Positions 1 through 7,241 of a stretch of DNA of 12,049 bases are shown here, piece after piece (within the stretch, counting starts at the first letter, position 1; every line of letters begins with the position of its first letter). Both the position numbers and the translations under genes were made by a program. The stretch is from Legionella genomosp. 1. GTDB lineage: Bacteria > Pseudomonadota > Gammaproteobacteria > Legionellales > Legionellaceae. The stretch covers positions 1 through 12,049 of the forward strand of contig CAMDBQ010000023.1 of assembly GCA_945889365.1 (NCBI GenBank), read 5' to 3'. The notes beneath the pieces are model-generated. The model ran no database searches, had not been told where the DNA came from, and saw only the letters and a list, made by a program, of their open reading frames with translations.

Positions 1-176
1 CAACTGAAGAGCTCACCTACTTTCCAAAAAAACAACTGGCAACAACGCCCAAAGACATTACATTTGTGCAAGATGGAAATGTGGTTCAGTCAACAGGAAT
101 GAAAGCCCATCTTGCACAAAATCGCATTCAATTATTAAGTAACGCACGAGGGACTTATGTGCCTAAACATGGATAA
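1..176 (+). CDS. lptC: LptC, C-terminal part (LPS export protein, truncated by window edge)
   Basis: The frame open from base 3 to the TAA at 174-176 encodes the last 57 residues of a protein ending in RGTYVPKHG. LptC is a bitopic inner-membrane protein that passes lipopolysaccharide from the LptBFG transporter to the periplasmic LptA bridge. The visible part has the usual end of the LptC beta-jellyroll: a Tyr-Phe-Pro segment, a conserved Gly and Met before the last strand, and a short tail after ARGTY. It is placed directly upstream of lptA and lptB, the usual gammaproteobacterial order, and its stop codon overlaps the possible lptA start codons at 157 and 169. The call rests on this tail plus gene order; the membrane anchor lies outside the window. 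Confidence 0.85.
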   Translation, partial: TEELTYFPKKQLATTPKDITFVQDGNVVQSTGMKAHLAQNRIQLLSNARGTYVPKHG

Positions 177-720
177 AAAAAATAAATGCTGTCATCTTCA
201 CGGCCGTGCAAAATTAGGGCTGATGCGCCAAGTTTTCATCTCATTATTACTGCTAGTCTTCACCAAGCCCATCTTCGCTCTGCCCAATGATCGCGAACAA
301 ATCGTGCAACTCCGCGCGGGCTCGGCAGATATCAATCAGCAAACCCACACGGGTATCTATTTAATTGACGTGCAACTGGATCAGGGCACAACGCATATCC
401 GAGCAGTCGAAGCCATCACCACTGCAAATGAAAAAAATCAGCTCATTCTGGCTGAAATTAAAGGAAATAAAACGATCCAGGCGCACTATTGGTCGCTACC
501 CGAAGTAAACAAACCCCTCATGCATGCGTATGCTGATATCATTAAATACCACCCCGAGAGCCATTTGATTGAACTGATTGGCAATGCACGTGTTGATCAG
601 GAAAATAATTCTTTTTCCGCACCTAAAATCACGTATGATACATTGGCTCAACACGTCGTGTCAGAATCATCCAGTACGGCACGAACGACCATTATTTTCC
701 ATCCCGAGAAGCACGCATGA
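157..720 (+). CDS. lptA: LptA, periplasmic lipopolysaccharide bridge protein
   Basis: LptA forms the periplasmic beta-jellyroll bridge that carries lipopolysaccharide from LptC to LptDE. A signal peptide (MRQVFISLLLLVFTKPIFA, residues 23-41 of the 187-residue reading) precedes a mature domain of about 146 residues. It shows the family pattern of a strand ending in DQGTTHIRA and a later segment LIELIGNARVDQENNSFSAPKITYD, matching the E. coli region around LTGNAYLQQ and GDKITY. Three starts are possible. ATG 157 has GAGGGA three bases before it and overlaps lptC by 20 bp. ATG 169 overlaps the lptC stop as ATGGATAA. ATG 223 has AGGG three bases before it and gives a normal 19-residue signal peptide. 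The mature protein is the same in all cases; 223 may well be the true start. The stop overlaps the lptB start by four bases (ATGA), implying translational coupling. Confidence 0.9.
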   Translation: MCLNMDKKNKCCHLHGRAKLGLMRQVFISLLLLVFTKPIFALPNDREQIVQLRAGSADINQQTHTGIYLIDVQLDQGTTHIRAVEAITTANEKNQLILAEIKGNKTIQAHYWSLPEVNKPLMHAYADIIKYHPESHLIELIGNARVDQENNSFSAPKITYDTLAQHVVSESSSTARTTIIFHPEKHA

Positions 721-1442
721 ATGAATTAATCGCTCATCAGTTAAAAAAATCATTCAAGACCCGAACTGTCGTTAATGATGTGAGTATCCATATCAAACAA
801 GGCGAATGCGTGGGCTTATTAGGCCCAAACGGCGCAGGCAAGACGACTTGTTTTTATATGATTGTGGGATTGCAATCATGTGACAAAGGCCAGATCACCT
901 TAAATGGTCAAGACATCACAAAAACAGCCATGCATCAGCGCGCTCGCATGGGTATTGGTTATCTACCTCAGGAAGCCTCCATTTTCCGAAAGATGACCGT
1001 CAACGATAATATCCTGGCTATTTTACAATTAAGAACGGATCTCGACGACAACGGCCGCACAGAAAAACTAGAGCAATTGCTGCTTGAATTTCATATTGTC
1101 CATTTACGCAATAACCTGGGCATGAGCCTTTCTGGTGGCGAACGCCGCCGTGTTGAAATTGCCCGTGCATTGGCGATTGAACCTGCATTTATTCTGCTGG
1201 ACGAACCCTTTGCAGGGGTCGATCCTATATCCGTACTCGATATCAAAAAAATCATTTTACATTTATGTGAAAAAAATATCGGTGTGTTGATAACCGATCA
1301 CAACGTGCGTGAAACCTTGGATATTTGCGAACGAGCGTATATCGTTAATCAGGGTAGAATCTTATGTGAGGGCACTCCAGCCGACATCCTTGCCAACCAG
1401 CAAGTTCGAGCAGTTTATCTCGGTGAAGAATTTTCTCTGTAA
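717..1442 (+). CDS. lptB: LptB, ATPase of the lipopolysaccharide export ABC transporter
   Basis: LptB is the cytoplasmic ATPase that works as a dimer with LptF and LptG to extract lipopolysaccharide from the inner membrane. All nucleotide-binding motifs are intact in 241 residues: Walker A GPNGAGKT (36-43), Q-loop Gln85 in GYLPQEASIF, ABC signature LSGGE (138-142), Walker B FILLDEP with catalytic Glu163, D-loop GVDP and switch His195 in ITDHN. The Glu and His positions agree with those known for E. coli LptB, and the length is the usual one. GAGAAG six bases upstream is a reasonable ribosome binding site, and the start overlaps the lptA stop. In many gammaproteobacteria rpoN follows; here a serine dehydratase does, about 50 bp on. 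Confidence 0.97.
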   Translation: MNELIAHQLKKSFKTRTVVNDVSIHIKQGECVGLLGPNGAGKTTCFYMIVGLQSCDKGQITLNGQDITKTAMHQRARMGIGYLPQEASIFRKMTVNDNILAILQLRTDLDDNGRTEKLEQLLLEFHIVHLRNNLGMSLSGGERRRVEIARALAIEPAFILLDEPFAGVDPISVLDIKKIILHLCEKNIGVLITDHNVRETLDICERAYIVNQGRILCEGTPADILANQQVRAVYLGEEFSL

Positions 1443-1491
1443 ATTGTGTGTTAAGATCTATGTATGAATAATAAATTTGAGCACATATATC

Positions 1492-2868
1492 ATGAGCATT
1501 AGTCTGTTTGATCTGTTTTCTATCGGCATTGGTCCTTCCAGCTCGCACACCGTTGGCCCGATGATCGCTGCCAATGAATTTTTACAGCTCTTGGAAAAAG
1601 ACCATTGCTTTGCCAAAACACAGCGCGTCAAAACTGAGTTGTATGGCTCACTGGCGTTGACCGGCAAAGGGCATGCTACTGATAAGGCAATATTAAACGG
1701 ATTGGAAGGGAAATTACCCGATACCGTTGTGCCAGAAACCATGGTGCCTCGTGCCAAGGAAATTATTTCAAATCAGACTCTCTGGCTTGCAGGAAAAAAA
1801 GAAATCCCGTTTAATGAAAAACAAGATTTTCTCTTGCTCCAAAAAGAACTGCTACCCAAACACACCAACGGCATGCGGTTCACAGCTTTTGATAACAATG
1901 GAAACGAGTTGCTAAGCCAAGTGTATTATTCAATTGGCGGTGGATTTATTGTTACAGAAGAGGAATATGACCATCCAGCAGCTGACCCACATGTCGTGCC
2001 CTACCCTTTTGAAACGGGCCAACAGTTACTGGATCATTGTAAAAATAACAACCTGTCGATTTCTGAGATAATGATGGAAAACGAACGATCATGGCGCGAT
2101 ACAGATGCCATTCATTCAGGCATTCTTGCTATTGCCAAGGTCATGGATAATTGCATCGAAAATGGTTGTCATCACGATGGAATTTTACCCGGCGGGTTAC
2201 TCGTCAAACGTCGCGCACCGGATTTATTAAGAAAAATAAATGGCAATAAAGGCGTACCCAGCATCTATGAGCGCTCAGACGTCATGAACCGTTTAAATCT
2301 GTATGCCATGGCTGTAAATGAAGAAAATGCGGCCGGCGGGCGTATTGTTACCGCCCCCACCAACGGGGCCGCCGGTATTATCCCTGCTGTTCTCAGATAT
2401 TGTCAGGATGCCCATGAAAAATTGCACAATGACGATGTTTACACCTATTTTCTAACATCTGCCGCCATTGGCATTCTTTATAAAAAAGGTGCATCCATTT
2501 CAGGCGCTGAAGTAGGCTGTCAGGGTGAAGTCGGTGTTGCATCGTCAATGGCCGCCGCAGGTTTAACGGCTGTATTGGGCGGCACCACCGAACAAATCGA
2601 AAATGCCGCTGAAATCGCTATGGAGCATCATCTGGGCATGACCTGTGATCCTGTGATGGGGTTGGTGCAAATACCCTGCATTGAGCGCAATGCAATGGGT
2701 TCAGTCAAAGCCGTGAACGCCTGTCGTATGGCCTTAATCGGTGATGGTCAACATAAAATATCCCTCGATAAAGTGATTAAAACCATGAAACAAACGGGCC
2801 GAGATATGCAGAGTATTTATAAAGAAACCTCACTGGGTGGATTGGCTGTTAATATGCCCGAGTGTTAA
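1492..2868 (+). CDS. sdaA: L-serine ammonia-lyase (iron-sulfur dependent, single chain)
   Basis: This enzyme deaminates L-serine to pyruvate and ammonia using a [4Fe-4S] cluster. ATG 1492 is chosen over TTG 1477 because it gives the family N-terminus MSISLFDLFSIGIGPSSSHT, close to E. coli SdaA, and a length of 458 residues. Residues 1 to about 160 form the beta (ACT-like) domain with the GPSSSHTVGPM loop; the rest is the alpha domain with the APTNGAAGIIPAV loop (about 288-300). Cluster cysteines are Cys343 (EVGCQGEVG), Cys385 (MTCDP) and Cys396 (QIPCIERNAMGS). The last residue is Cys458. In the L. pneumophila enzyme, as I recall it, the same four positions are used and the C-terminal Cys folds into the active site as fourth cluster ligand. 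No strong ribosome binding site is seen. The 3' end overlaps convergent anmK by 39 bp. Serine is a major carbon source for Legionella. Confidence 0.96.
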   Translation: MSISLFDLFSIGIGPSSSHTVGPMIAANEFLQLLEKDHCFAKTQRVKTELYGSLALTGKGHATDKAILNGLEGKLPDTVVPETMVPRAKEIISNQTLWLAGKKEIPFNEKQDFLLLQKELLPKHTNGMRFTAFDNNGNELLSQVYYSIGGGFIVTEEEYDHPAADPHVVPYPFETGQQLLDHCKNNNLSISEIMMENERSWRDTDAIHSGILAIAKVMDNCIENGCHHDGILPGGLLVKRRAPDLLRKINGNKGVPSIYERSDVMNRLNLYAMAVNEENAAGGRIVTAPTNGAAGIIPAVLRYCQDAHEKLHNDDVYTYFLTSAAIGILYKKGASISGAEVGCQGEVGVASSMAAAGLTAVLGGTTEQIENAAEIAMEHHLGMTCDPVMGLVQIPCIERNAMGSVKAVNACRMALIGDGQHKISLDKVIKTMKQTGRDMQSIYKETSLGGLAVNMPEC

Positions 2869-3948
2869 GTAAATCGCACCCAATATCGCAGGCGATTTTG
2901 CACCTGTAATGCCGGTTAAATCCACCGGAATTTGATTTATTGTTTTATCAGCAAACCAGGCGAACATCATTGCTTCGAGAAAATCCGGATCCACACCGAA
3001 AGATTGTGTGCTCTTGACCTGCAATTCCGGTAATTGAGTGCGTATGGCCTGAAGCAATGCAGCATTGTGCACTCCGCCACCACAGATTGCGACGCGTTCG
3101 ATGGATAAATCACAAGCCTTGATTGCCTGACAAATTGACATTGCGGTAAACGCCACCAGAGTTGCCTGAAGATCATGACTGGCATAATCAGGACGCAAGT
3201 ACTGTGCTAACCATGCATCGGAGAAATAGGCTTTATCGAGACTTTTGGGAGCGGGCAATGCAAAATACGAATCATCTAACATTGCAGATAATAAAGGTTC
3301 AATCACACGCCCTGTCGCACCCCAGGCACCATTTTCATCATAAGATTTGTTCAGATGTTTTTGTACCCACGCATCCATGAGGCAGTTGCCGGGGCCGGTA
3401 TCATATCCGCTAACGGCAACACCCGGCGCCAGAAAAGTGACATTAGCGATGCCGCCAATATTAACCAATGCGGTGGGTGTGGCTAATCCTGCGAACAAGG
3501 CTTGATGATAAACCGGCGCAAACGGTGCACCTTGACCGCCCATCACGATATCCCGCGTCCTGAAATCAGCTACGACTGTTATGCCGGTCAATGCGGCTAT
3601 TGTGTGCCCACAACCTAATTGCACTGTGTAAGGAATGTCTGCTGTTGCGTCATGGCAAATCGTTTGACCATGACTACCGATGGCAACCACTCGATCAGCC
3701 GAAATATTCGCAATATCCAATAATTGATGAACCGCCAGTGCAAATTCGCGACCGAGGATTGTGTTTAACTGACTTAACTCAGCAAGACTAGTGGGCTCAC
3801 CGGCCAATACCGCGCGCAAATGTTGTTGAACTTTCTCACCATACGGACGTGTAATACCAGCAATCAACGTGTTACTGCTGACGTCAACCAATGCTGCGTC
3901 AATACCATCCATGCTCGTGCCAGACATCAATCCGATATATAAATGCAT
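2830..3948 (-). CDS. anmK: AnmK, anhydro-N-acetylmuramic acid kinase
   Basis: AnmK hydrolyses the 1,6-anhydro ring of anhydro-MurNAc and phosphorylates it to MurNAc-6-phosphate, a cytoplasmic step of cell-wall recycling. The 372-residue length is normal. Family motifs seen are IGLMSGTSMDGIDAALVD at the N-terminus (phosphate-binding loop), GSHGQTI near residue 91, the segment DFRTRDIVMGGQGAPFAP (about 128-145), VNIGGIANV (about 162-170) and GYDTGPGNCLMDAW (181-194). Asp183 in the last motif corresponds to the catalytic Asp182 known in Pseudomonas AnmK. The C-terminus runs about 11 residues past the usual LLGAIY end and overlaps the sdaA 3' end. A purine-rich GAGAATGAGA precedes the ATG. It is functionally linked to mltA at the other end of the window, whose product makes anhydro-muropeptides. 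Confidence 0.96.
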   Translation of the reverse strand: MHLYIGLMSGTSMDGIDAALVDVSSNTLIAGITRPYGEKVQQHLRAVLAGEPTSLAELSQLNTILGREFALAVHQLLDIANISADRVVAIGSHGQTICHDATADIPYTVQLGCGHTIAALTGITVVADFRTRDIVMGGQGAPFAPVYHQALFAGLATPTALVNIGGIANVTFLAPGVAVSGYDTGPGNCLMDAWVQKHLNKSYDENGAWGATGRVIEPLLSAMLDDSYFALPAPKSLDKAYFSDAWLAQYLRPDYASHDLQATLVAFTAMSICQAIKACDLSIERVAICGGGVHNAALLQAIRTQLPELQVKSTQSFGVDPDFLEAMMFAWFADKTINQIPVDLTGITGAKSPAILGAIYLTLGHINSQSTQ

Positions 3949-4051
3949 AATCTCATTCTCTCAGCGACAGCCACAATAAATGGCCTAGCCTAAGCTATTT
4001 TAGCTGTTTTTGCGAGAGACGCTGCGCATTTGTTCTACCTTTGGCCATAAG

Positions 4052-4290
4052 ATGGTGGATATAAATGGTTTGCAAGCTATCGACGACTGCATTATTGCAT
4101 TAAAAAACGTAATATCCAGGTGGTGTTATCCGGTGTAAACCTGAGGTTCCGGGCAAAGCTAGAAAAAGCAGGTATTGTGCAACAACTGGGAGATGATGGC
4201 ATAGTCAATAGCGTAGAGCACGCCATGCAAAAAAAACATGGCGTTAAGATATACACAACAAGATTATCAGGCATAAACTATTCAGCATGA
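4052..4290 (+). pseudogene. Frameshifted remnant of a STAS-domain protein (possible SulP transporter tail)
   Basis: Read from 4052 the sequence gives VDINGLQAIDDCIIALK and then goes out of frame in the A-run at 4102-4107. Shifting by one base restores KRNIQVVLSGV, then RAKLEKAGIVQQLGDDGIV and SVEHAMQ up to a TGA at 4288-4290. The order (Asp-x-x-Gly-x-x-x-Ile-Asp, an Ala-Leu-Lys-Lys-Arg helix, a V-L-S-G-V strand, K-L-E-K-A-G-I and a final S-x-x-x-A-M helix) is that of the STAS domain found at the C-terminus of SulP anion transporters. One missing A in the run explains the break. No transporter part is visible upstream, so this is a truncated, dead fragment. A free-standing STAS protein is an alternative origin. 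Confidence 0.6.
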
Positions 4291-4309
4291 TTTTCAGGCT
4301 CTAAAAAAC

Positions 4310-4495
4310 TTATAGCTTACATTGGCATGAATTTTCTGTGCCAGAGATGCAAGAATCCACCTTCCCTTTGCATTGATTTTCGCATTTAAGTAATTCACTT
4401 CCTCTACATTTACCGCCATCTTTAGCCATTACAGAAGTATTAAATGCAATGCCACAGCATATTACTAATAATGTGCAGATTATATTGTTTTTCAT
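4310..4495 (-). CDS. Small secreted six-cysteine peptide with defensin-like (CS-alpha-beta) spacing
   Basis: This is a 61-residue precursor with an excellent ribosome binding site (GGAG at 4507-4504, nine bases ahead of the ATG). Residues 1-24 are a clear signal peptide ending VMA, so a mature peptide of about 37 residues starts at KDGGKC. It contains exactly six cysteines spaced C-x7-C-x3-C-x6-C-x7-C-x-C. The C-x3-C and C-x-C pair is the arrangement of the cysteine-stabilised alpha-beta fold of arthropod and plant defensins and scorpion toxins, although the C3-C4 gap is shorter than usual. Two further cysteines lie inside the signal peptide. The mature part is Lys-rich. I recognise no named family. 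It sits alone among pseudogenes. The function (toxin, antimicrobial, host-directed peptide or other periplasmic protein) is unknown; the fold assignment is inference from spacing. Confidence 0.75.
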   Translation of the reverse strand: MKNNIICTLLVICCGIAFNTSVMAKDGGKCRGSELLKCENQCKGKVDSCISGTENSCQCKL

Positions 4496-4507
4496 GATTA
4501 GCTCTCC

Positions 4508-4980
4508 AGTATAAAGTTTACTACATATCTGTTTTTATCGTGTATAGCGTTCGATATCACTGTTATGCAGTTTAAGTTTTTTGATTGAACCAATTTAAGG
4601 TTAGCTTAGAATGGTATTGTTTGCAAATTGAATCAGCGAGCGGCCAGGGATTCTGGGCGAACTCGTTTATGCTCGTGTTAAATCCTCATGCGGTTAAAAA
4701 TATACCATCAATTGCAGTTCTTCGCAGATTAAATACCGATCCAATTTGCGTAAAAAATACACTTAATAATGATCGGAACTAGGGTGGGCAAAGGATCTGA
4801 GGCGAGACGTGCCAACCAGTGTACGATCTCCGCGGTAAGGTATTTTAAATCCATGAATACGGCCTAGAATGCAACAACAATCGTCATGCCTAATGATGGA
4901 GCCGGCAATTCGCTCGTAATATATTTCTCCGGATCCAATGTGAATGCGAGCAAAAAATACCAGCACACAAAAATGAACGT
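4508..4980. other. Low-information stretch without a recognisable gene
   Basis: About 470 bases lie between the peptide gene and the IS5-like scrap. Short open frames exist on both strands (for example 4585-4782 plus and 4763-4966 minus), but none has a ribosome binding site, a recognisable motif or a clear start. The proximal part must contain the promoter of the minus-strand peptide gene; AT-rich hexamers are present but no convincing -35/-10 pair. It is probably decayed DNA next to a former insertion sequence. Confidence 0.4.
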
Positions 4981-5058
4981 GCGCAAATTAGGCCTGTCAT
5001 AAATCCCATGTTGTAGCATGATCTCCTGTAGCTTTGGCCACAGCTCGTCACTGAGCAT
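4981..5058 (-). pseudogene. IS5-family transposase, N-terminal scrap
   Basis: Reading leftwards from ATG 5058, the first 26 residues are MLSDELWPKLQEIMLQHGIY followed by DRPNLR. This is the characteristic start of small IS5-family transposases (LSDELW..L...L...GIYD.PNLR). After this point the frame continues without the expected helix-turn-helix continuation (the GILYRMRVG.PWRDLP region), so the remainder has been deleted. No catalytic residue is left. It lies just downstream of the minus-strand OTU-like gene and marks past transposition here. Confidence 0.6.
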
Positions 5059-5082
5059 TAGTCTAGTGCCGCTCCAGCTATT

Positions 5083-6408
5083 TTAATCATGGGACATTAC
5101 TTCGCGGCGGCTCTCACTATTTACGTCAGTTGCCTTTTGGCTAGCAAACATCCCCGCGCTGGTGAGTAATAATGCCGCACCAACAACCAATGTCGGGATA
5201 GAAACAGGTGGGAAAGCGCAAATCGCCACACACAGAATAGCCGCGCCGGCAACAGCCAAGCCAATCATGCAATTGAACTGAAAGTTGGCACTTACAGAAT
5301 TCTGCTGAGTATTCGGAAGTACGACCGGCGTAAAGGTTGCAGTATCATTATTATTTGTAGGGTTGTCGATCGGTAATGGTGCATCGCGTCCATCTAAAGG
5401 CAACTGTAGGAAGGCAATTCCGTCGCTGCTGTCGCCGAACAGTCCGGTAGGTTGAGGTACCTCGACCCTCTCTAAGTCAGGAGTTATATACATGTGTTTA
5501 TTTACAATGCCTCTTAAACAAAGAATAGCCGCGGCTATAACACACACGCGACCTATGGAATTTAATTGAACGTTGACAATTAAAGAATTGAATACCGGGA
5601 CAAGCATTACTAAACAAAGCGTAGCCGGGACTACTACTTTCAAAGTAATCATCCAATCGAATTGAAAGTAGGGTCTTGTGAGCTGATAATGAACATATTC
5701 TTGGCACGCTGTGATGCCTTCTTGCGTACGATCTGGATCGGACTCTGCGCTTGCTTTGTCATGCAAGAATTTTAATTGTGCAGGAAGGCGATCGATTTCA
5801 TCGTGCCATGACTGAGGTACGCTATGATCCTCGTGCAAATTATAATGATCTTCTTTTCGATATAATTGAGTAGGTGAGGAACCAAGCTCAGTATGATTAG
5901 CGATCGCAGCATTTGTTATATCTGTGTAGTGACCGTTATTATAATTAAATAACTGGACGTTAATTCCTAACGGTGCGTAAAATGCACTGTGCATTTCATT
6001 GATCGCCAGCATTGGATATTTGCCTGCTACATTAAATCCAAAGTCGTTCGTCGGCTCATGCTCTTCATCAATAAAAACCCCACCGTCCACAATTAAAGGA
6101 GGCTTACGCTTGCTTGCCATATAAGCTCTAAAAACTGGAGCAAAAATTAATTCGTTGGCTGGAAACGAATGGTTGGCCAGTAGTGTGCGAAATTGTTGCC
6201 ATGTGAATTGTGCTTTATTCACGCGATAAAAATCAGCAAATGTATTTTTTATTTGTTTGTAAGTCTCGAAAATCTCGCCTTCTGGGAATGATGTTTGGTT
6301 TTTTTCAGCGTCGGCAAACATTCCAATGTTTTCCAGAATTGTGGGTAGTGCACAATTGAAGGCGCAATTATTTAAAACACCAGAGATCTTTGCTGGTTTT
6401 ATTGGCAT
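5083..6408 (-). CDS. Putative membrane-associated effector with OTU-protease-like N-terminus
   Basis: The 441-residue reading starts at ATG 6408, chosen over 6438 because GGAG (6419-6416) is seven bases ahead of it. The N-terminus has LNNCAFNCALP (Cys15), reminiscent of the GNCLFRAL nucleophile motif of OTU cysteine proteases. Residues 131-155 (YPMLAINEMHSAFYAPLGIN then VQLF) resemble the OTU helix-strand E-x-x-A-x-x-x-x-L-x-I-x-V, and EDHYNLH (His188-Tyr-Asn) looks like the catalytic His motif. Four hydrophobic segments follow, at about 253-280, 284-302, 380-400 and 402-423, with a Thr/Asn/Pro-rich stretch between the pairs. The C-terminal tail SESRREVMSHD is polar and Glu-containing, as in Dot/Icm substrates. 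There is no signal peptide. A deubiquitinase-like effector inserting into host membranes fits, but the Cys-His distance is long and the OTU call is tentative. The coding region itself is convincing. Confidence 0.7.
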   Translation of the reverse strand: MPIKPAKISGVLNNCAFNCALPTILENIGMFADAEKNQTSFPEGEIFETYKQIKNTFADFYRVNKAQFTWQQFRTLLANHSFPANELIFAPVFRAYMASKRKPPLIVDGGVFIDEEHEPTNDFGFNVAGKYPMLAINEMHSAFYAPLGINVQLFNYNNGHYTDITNAAIANHTELGSSPTQLYRKEDHYNLHEDHSVPQSWHDEIDRLPAQLKFLHDKASAESDPDRTQEGITACQEYVHYQLTRPYFQFDWMITLKVVVPATLCLVMLVPVFNSLIVNVQLNSIGRVCVIAAAILCLRGIVNKHMYITPDLERVEVPQPTGLFGDSSDGIAFLQLPLDGRDAPLPIDNPTNNNDTATFTPVVLPNTQQNSVSANFQFNCMIGLAVAGAAILCVAICAFPPVSIPTLVVGAALLLTSAGMFASQKATDVNSESRREVMSHD

Positions 6409-6415
6409 ATGTGTT

Positions 6416-6419
6416 CTCC
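6416..6419 (-). promoter_or_regulatory. Shine-Dalgarno site that sets the start of the OTU-like gene
   Basis: Minus-strand GGAG at 6419-6416 stands seven bases before ATG 6408. It lies inside the reading from the upstream ATGs 6438 and 6423, which have no comparable site, so the protein should begin MPIKPAK. Confidence 0.6.
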
Positions 6420-6438
6420 GCATTGTTATTGTGATCAT

Positions 6439-6904
6439 AATAACACATGTTCAATTAAAATGCATATATTTATGCTCCGACATATATTTTGCTCCGATGT
6501 AGCGGCCAATTAGAAATGTCCCCTTTTGGTCGCAGTGAGACTACTCTTTTAGAGTGGTTTAACGAAGGGAAGATCGAAGATGTTAGGGGAGCTAATACGG
6601 GTCCTGGGTGAGTACAATGTCATGAATGTGTGTTTAGTTTTCACGCCTTTTTCATTGATGTTGTGTAAGCTGGTATCGCGGTAACGTGCTTGAACCCTTG
6701 CACCAAGCCTTAATAGTGCCAGAATGGTCAGGCGGTTTTTCTTTTATGGGTAAAAAATGCGGTATACAATGCATTTCAGAGTATGTGCGTATAGTAGATA
6801 AATCCAGATTTTCCTTGCTCGGAAAACACTTGAATTTAACAATCTTGATGCGCTAACTTAGCCCAAAAAATCCACTTTTATAAAAAAAACACGATGACCA
6901 AGTC
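6439..6904. other. Intergenic stretch with a possible insertion-sequence end
   Basis: No gene is recognised. Near 6472-6500 TGCTCCGA occurs twice about 19 bases apart. It is followed by TGTAGCGGCCAATTAGAAAT and a CCCC run (about 6497-6522), of the kind found at the outer ends of IS21-like or IS3-like elements; an open frame from about 6580 (MLGELIRVLGEYN) dies after about 30 codons. The first part, just left of 6480, must contain the promoter of the minus-strand OTU-like gene (TATTAT is present near 6430). The IS-end reading is uncertain. Confidence 0.3.
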
Positions 6905-7058
6905 CTAGTGCCTCGTCATGCAAATACGATCACTTATCCTGTCCTCCCCGCGAAGGCGGGGATCCATGCTCAGCATGATCAATACTCCACATCAGGGATG
7001 GATCCCCACCTCCGTGGGAAGGGCAATAACGTACCGAAATTGCAAGACCAGGCACTAG
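6905..7058. mobile_element. Complete MITE-like palindromic repeat (copy A)
   Basis: A 154-bp element is bounded by inverted repeats CTAGTGCCTCGTC (6905-6917) and GACCAGGCACTAG (7046-7058), matching at 12 of 13 positions. Inside are nested hairpins: CCCCGC-gaag-GCGGGG (6946-6961), CATGCT-c-AGCATG (6965-6977), CCCAC-ctcc-GTGGG (7005-7018), and a longer pairing GGGGATCCAT (6958-6967) with ATGGATCCCC (6998-7007). The outermost CTAG may be a target duplication; CTAG/YTAR targets are known for IS5-type elements and an IS5-like scrap lies at 4981-5058, so cross-mobilisation is possible. A translation containing PAKAGIH results from the repeat and is not a gene. A second copy of the left half lies at 10159. 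Confidence 0.8.
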
Positions 7059-7177
7059 TGATGCTTGTTGTAATTAGCGAGCTATATTCGGGCATTATTT
7101 GCTCAGCTGACTTTGACGTGATCCTGGTCCGATAATACTTATCTTCCCGCAGGCCGCTACATGGCCAATGATATATA

Positions 7178-7207
7178 TTGTACAATTTACGATCTTCATG
7201 GTACAAT
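7178..7207 (+). promoter_or_regulatory. Possible promoter with twin GTACAATTT boxes
   Basis: GTACAATTT occurs at 7180-7188 and again at 7201-7209, 21 bases apart (two helical turns). TACAAT (7202-7207) is a fair -10 and TTGTAC (7178-7183) a weak -35 with 18-base spacing, ahead of the 70-residue gene at 7242. Either the repeat is an operator pair or the second copy is simply the -10. Confidence 0.4.
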
Positions 7208-7241
7208 TTCATCCGACAATAACTAGAAAAGAGGAATTAAC

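Noticed and set aside
1345..1757. Minus-strand frames over lptB and sdaA
   Set aside because: Shadows of two intact, well-recognised genes.
4585..4782. Open frame of 65 codons on the plus strand
   Set aside because: No ATG at the start, no ribosome binding site, no motif or membrane segment; lies in decayed intergenic DNA.
4763..4966. Minus-strand open frame of 67 codons
   Set aside because: Overlaps the out-of-frame continuation of the IS5-like scrap and shows no recognisable domain.
6908..7135. Open frame of 75 codons containing PAKAGIH
   Set aside because: It is a translation of the palindromic MITE-like repeat, a known artefact type; no ribosome binding site and it runs out of the repeat.
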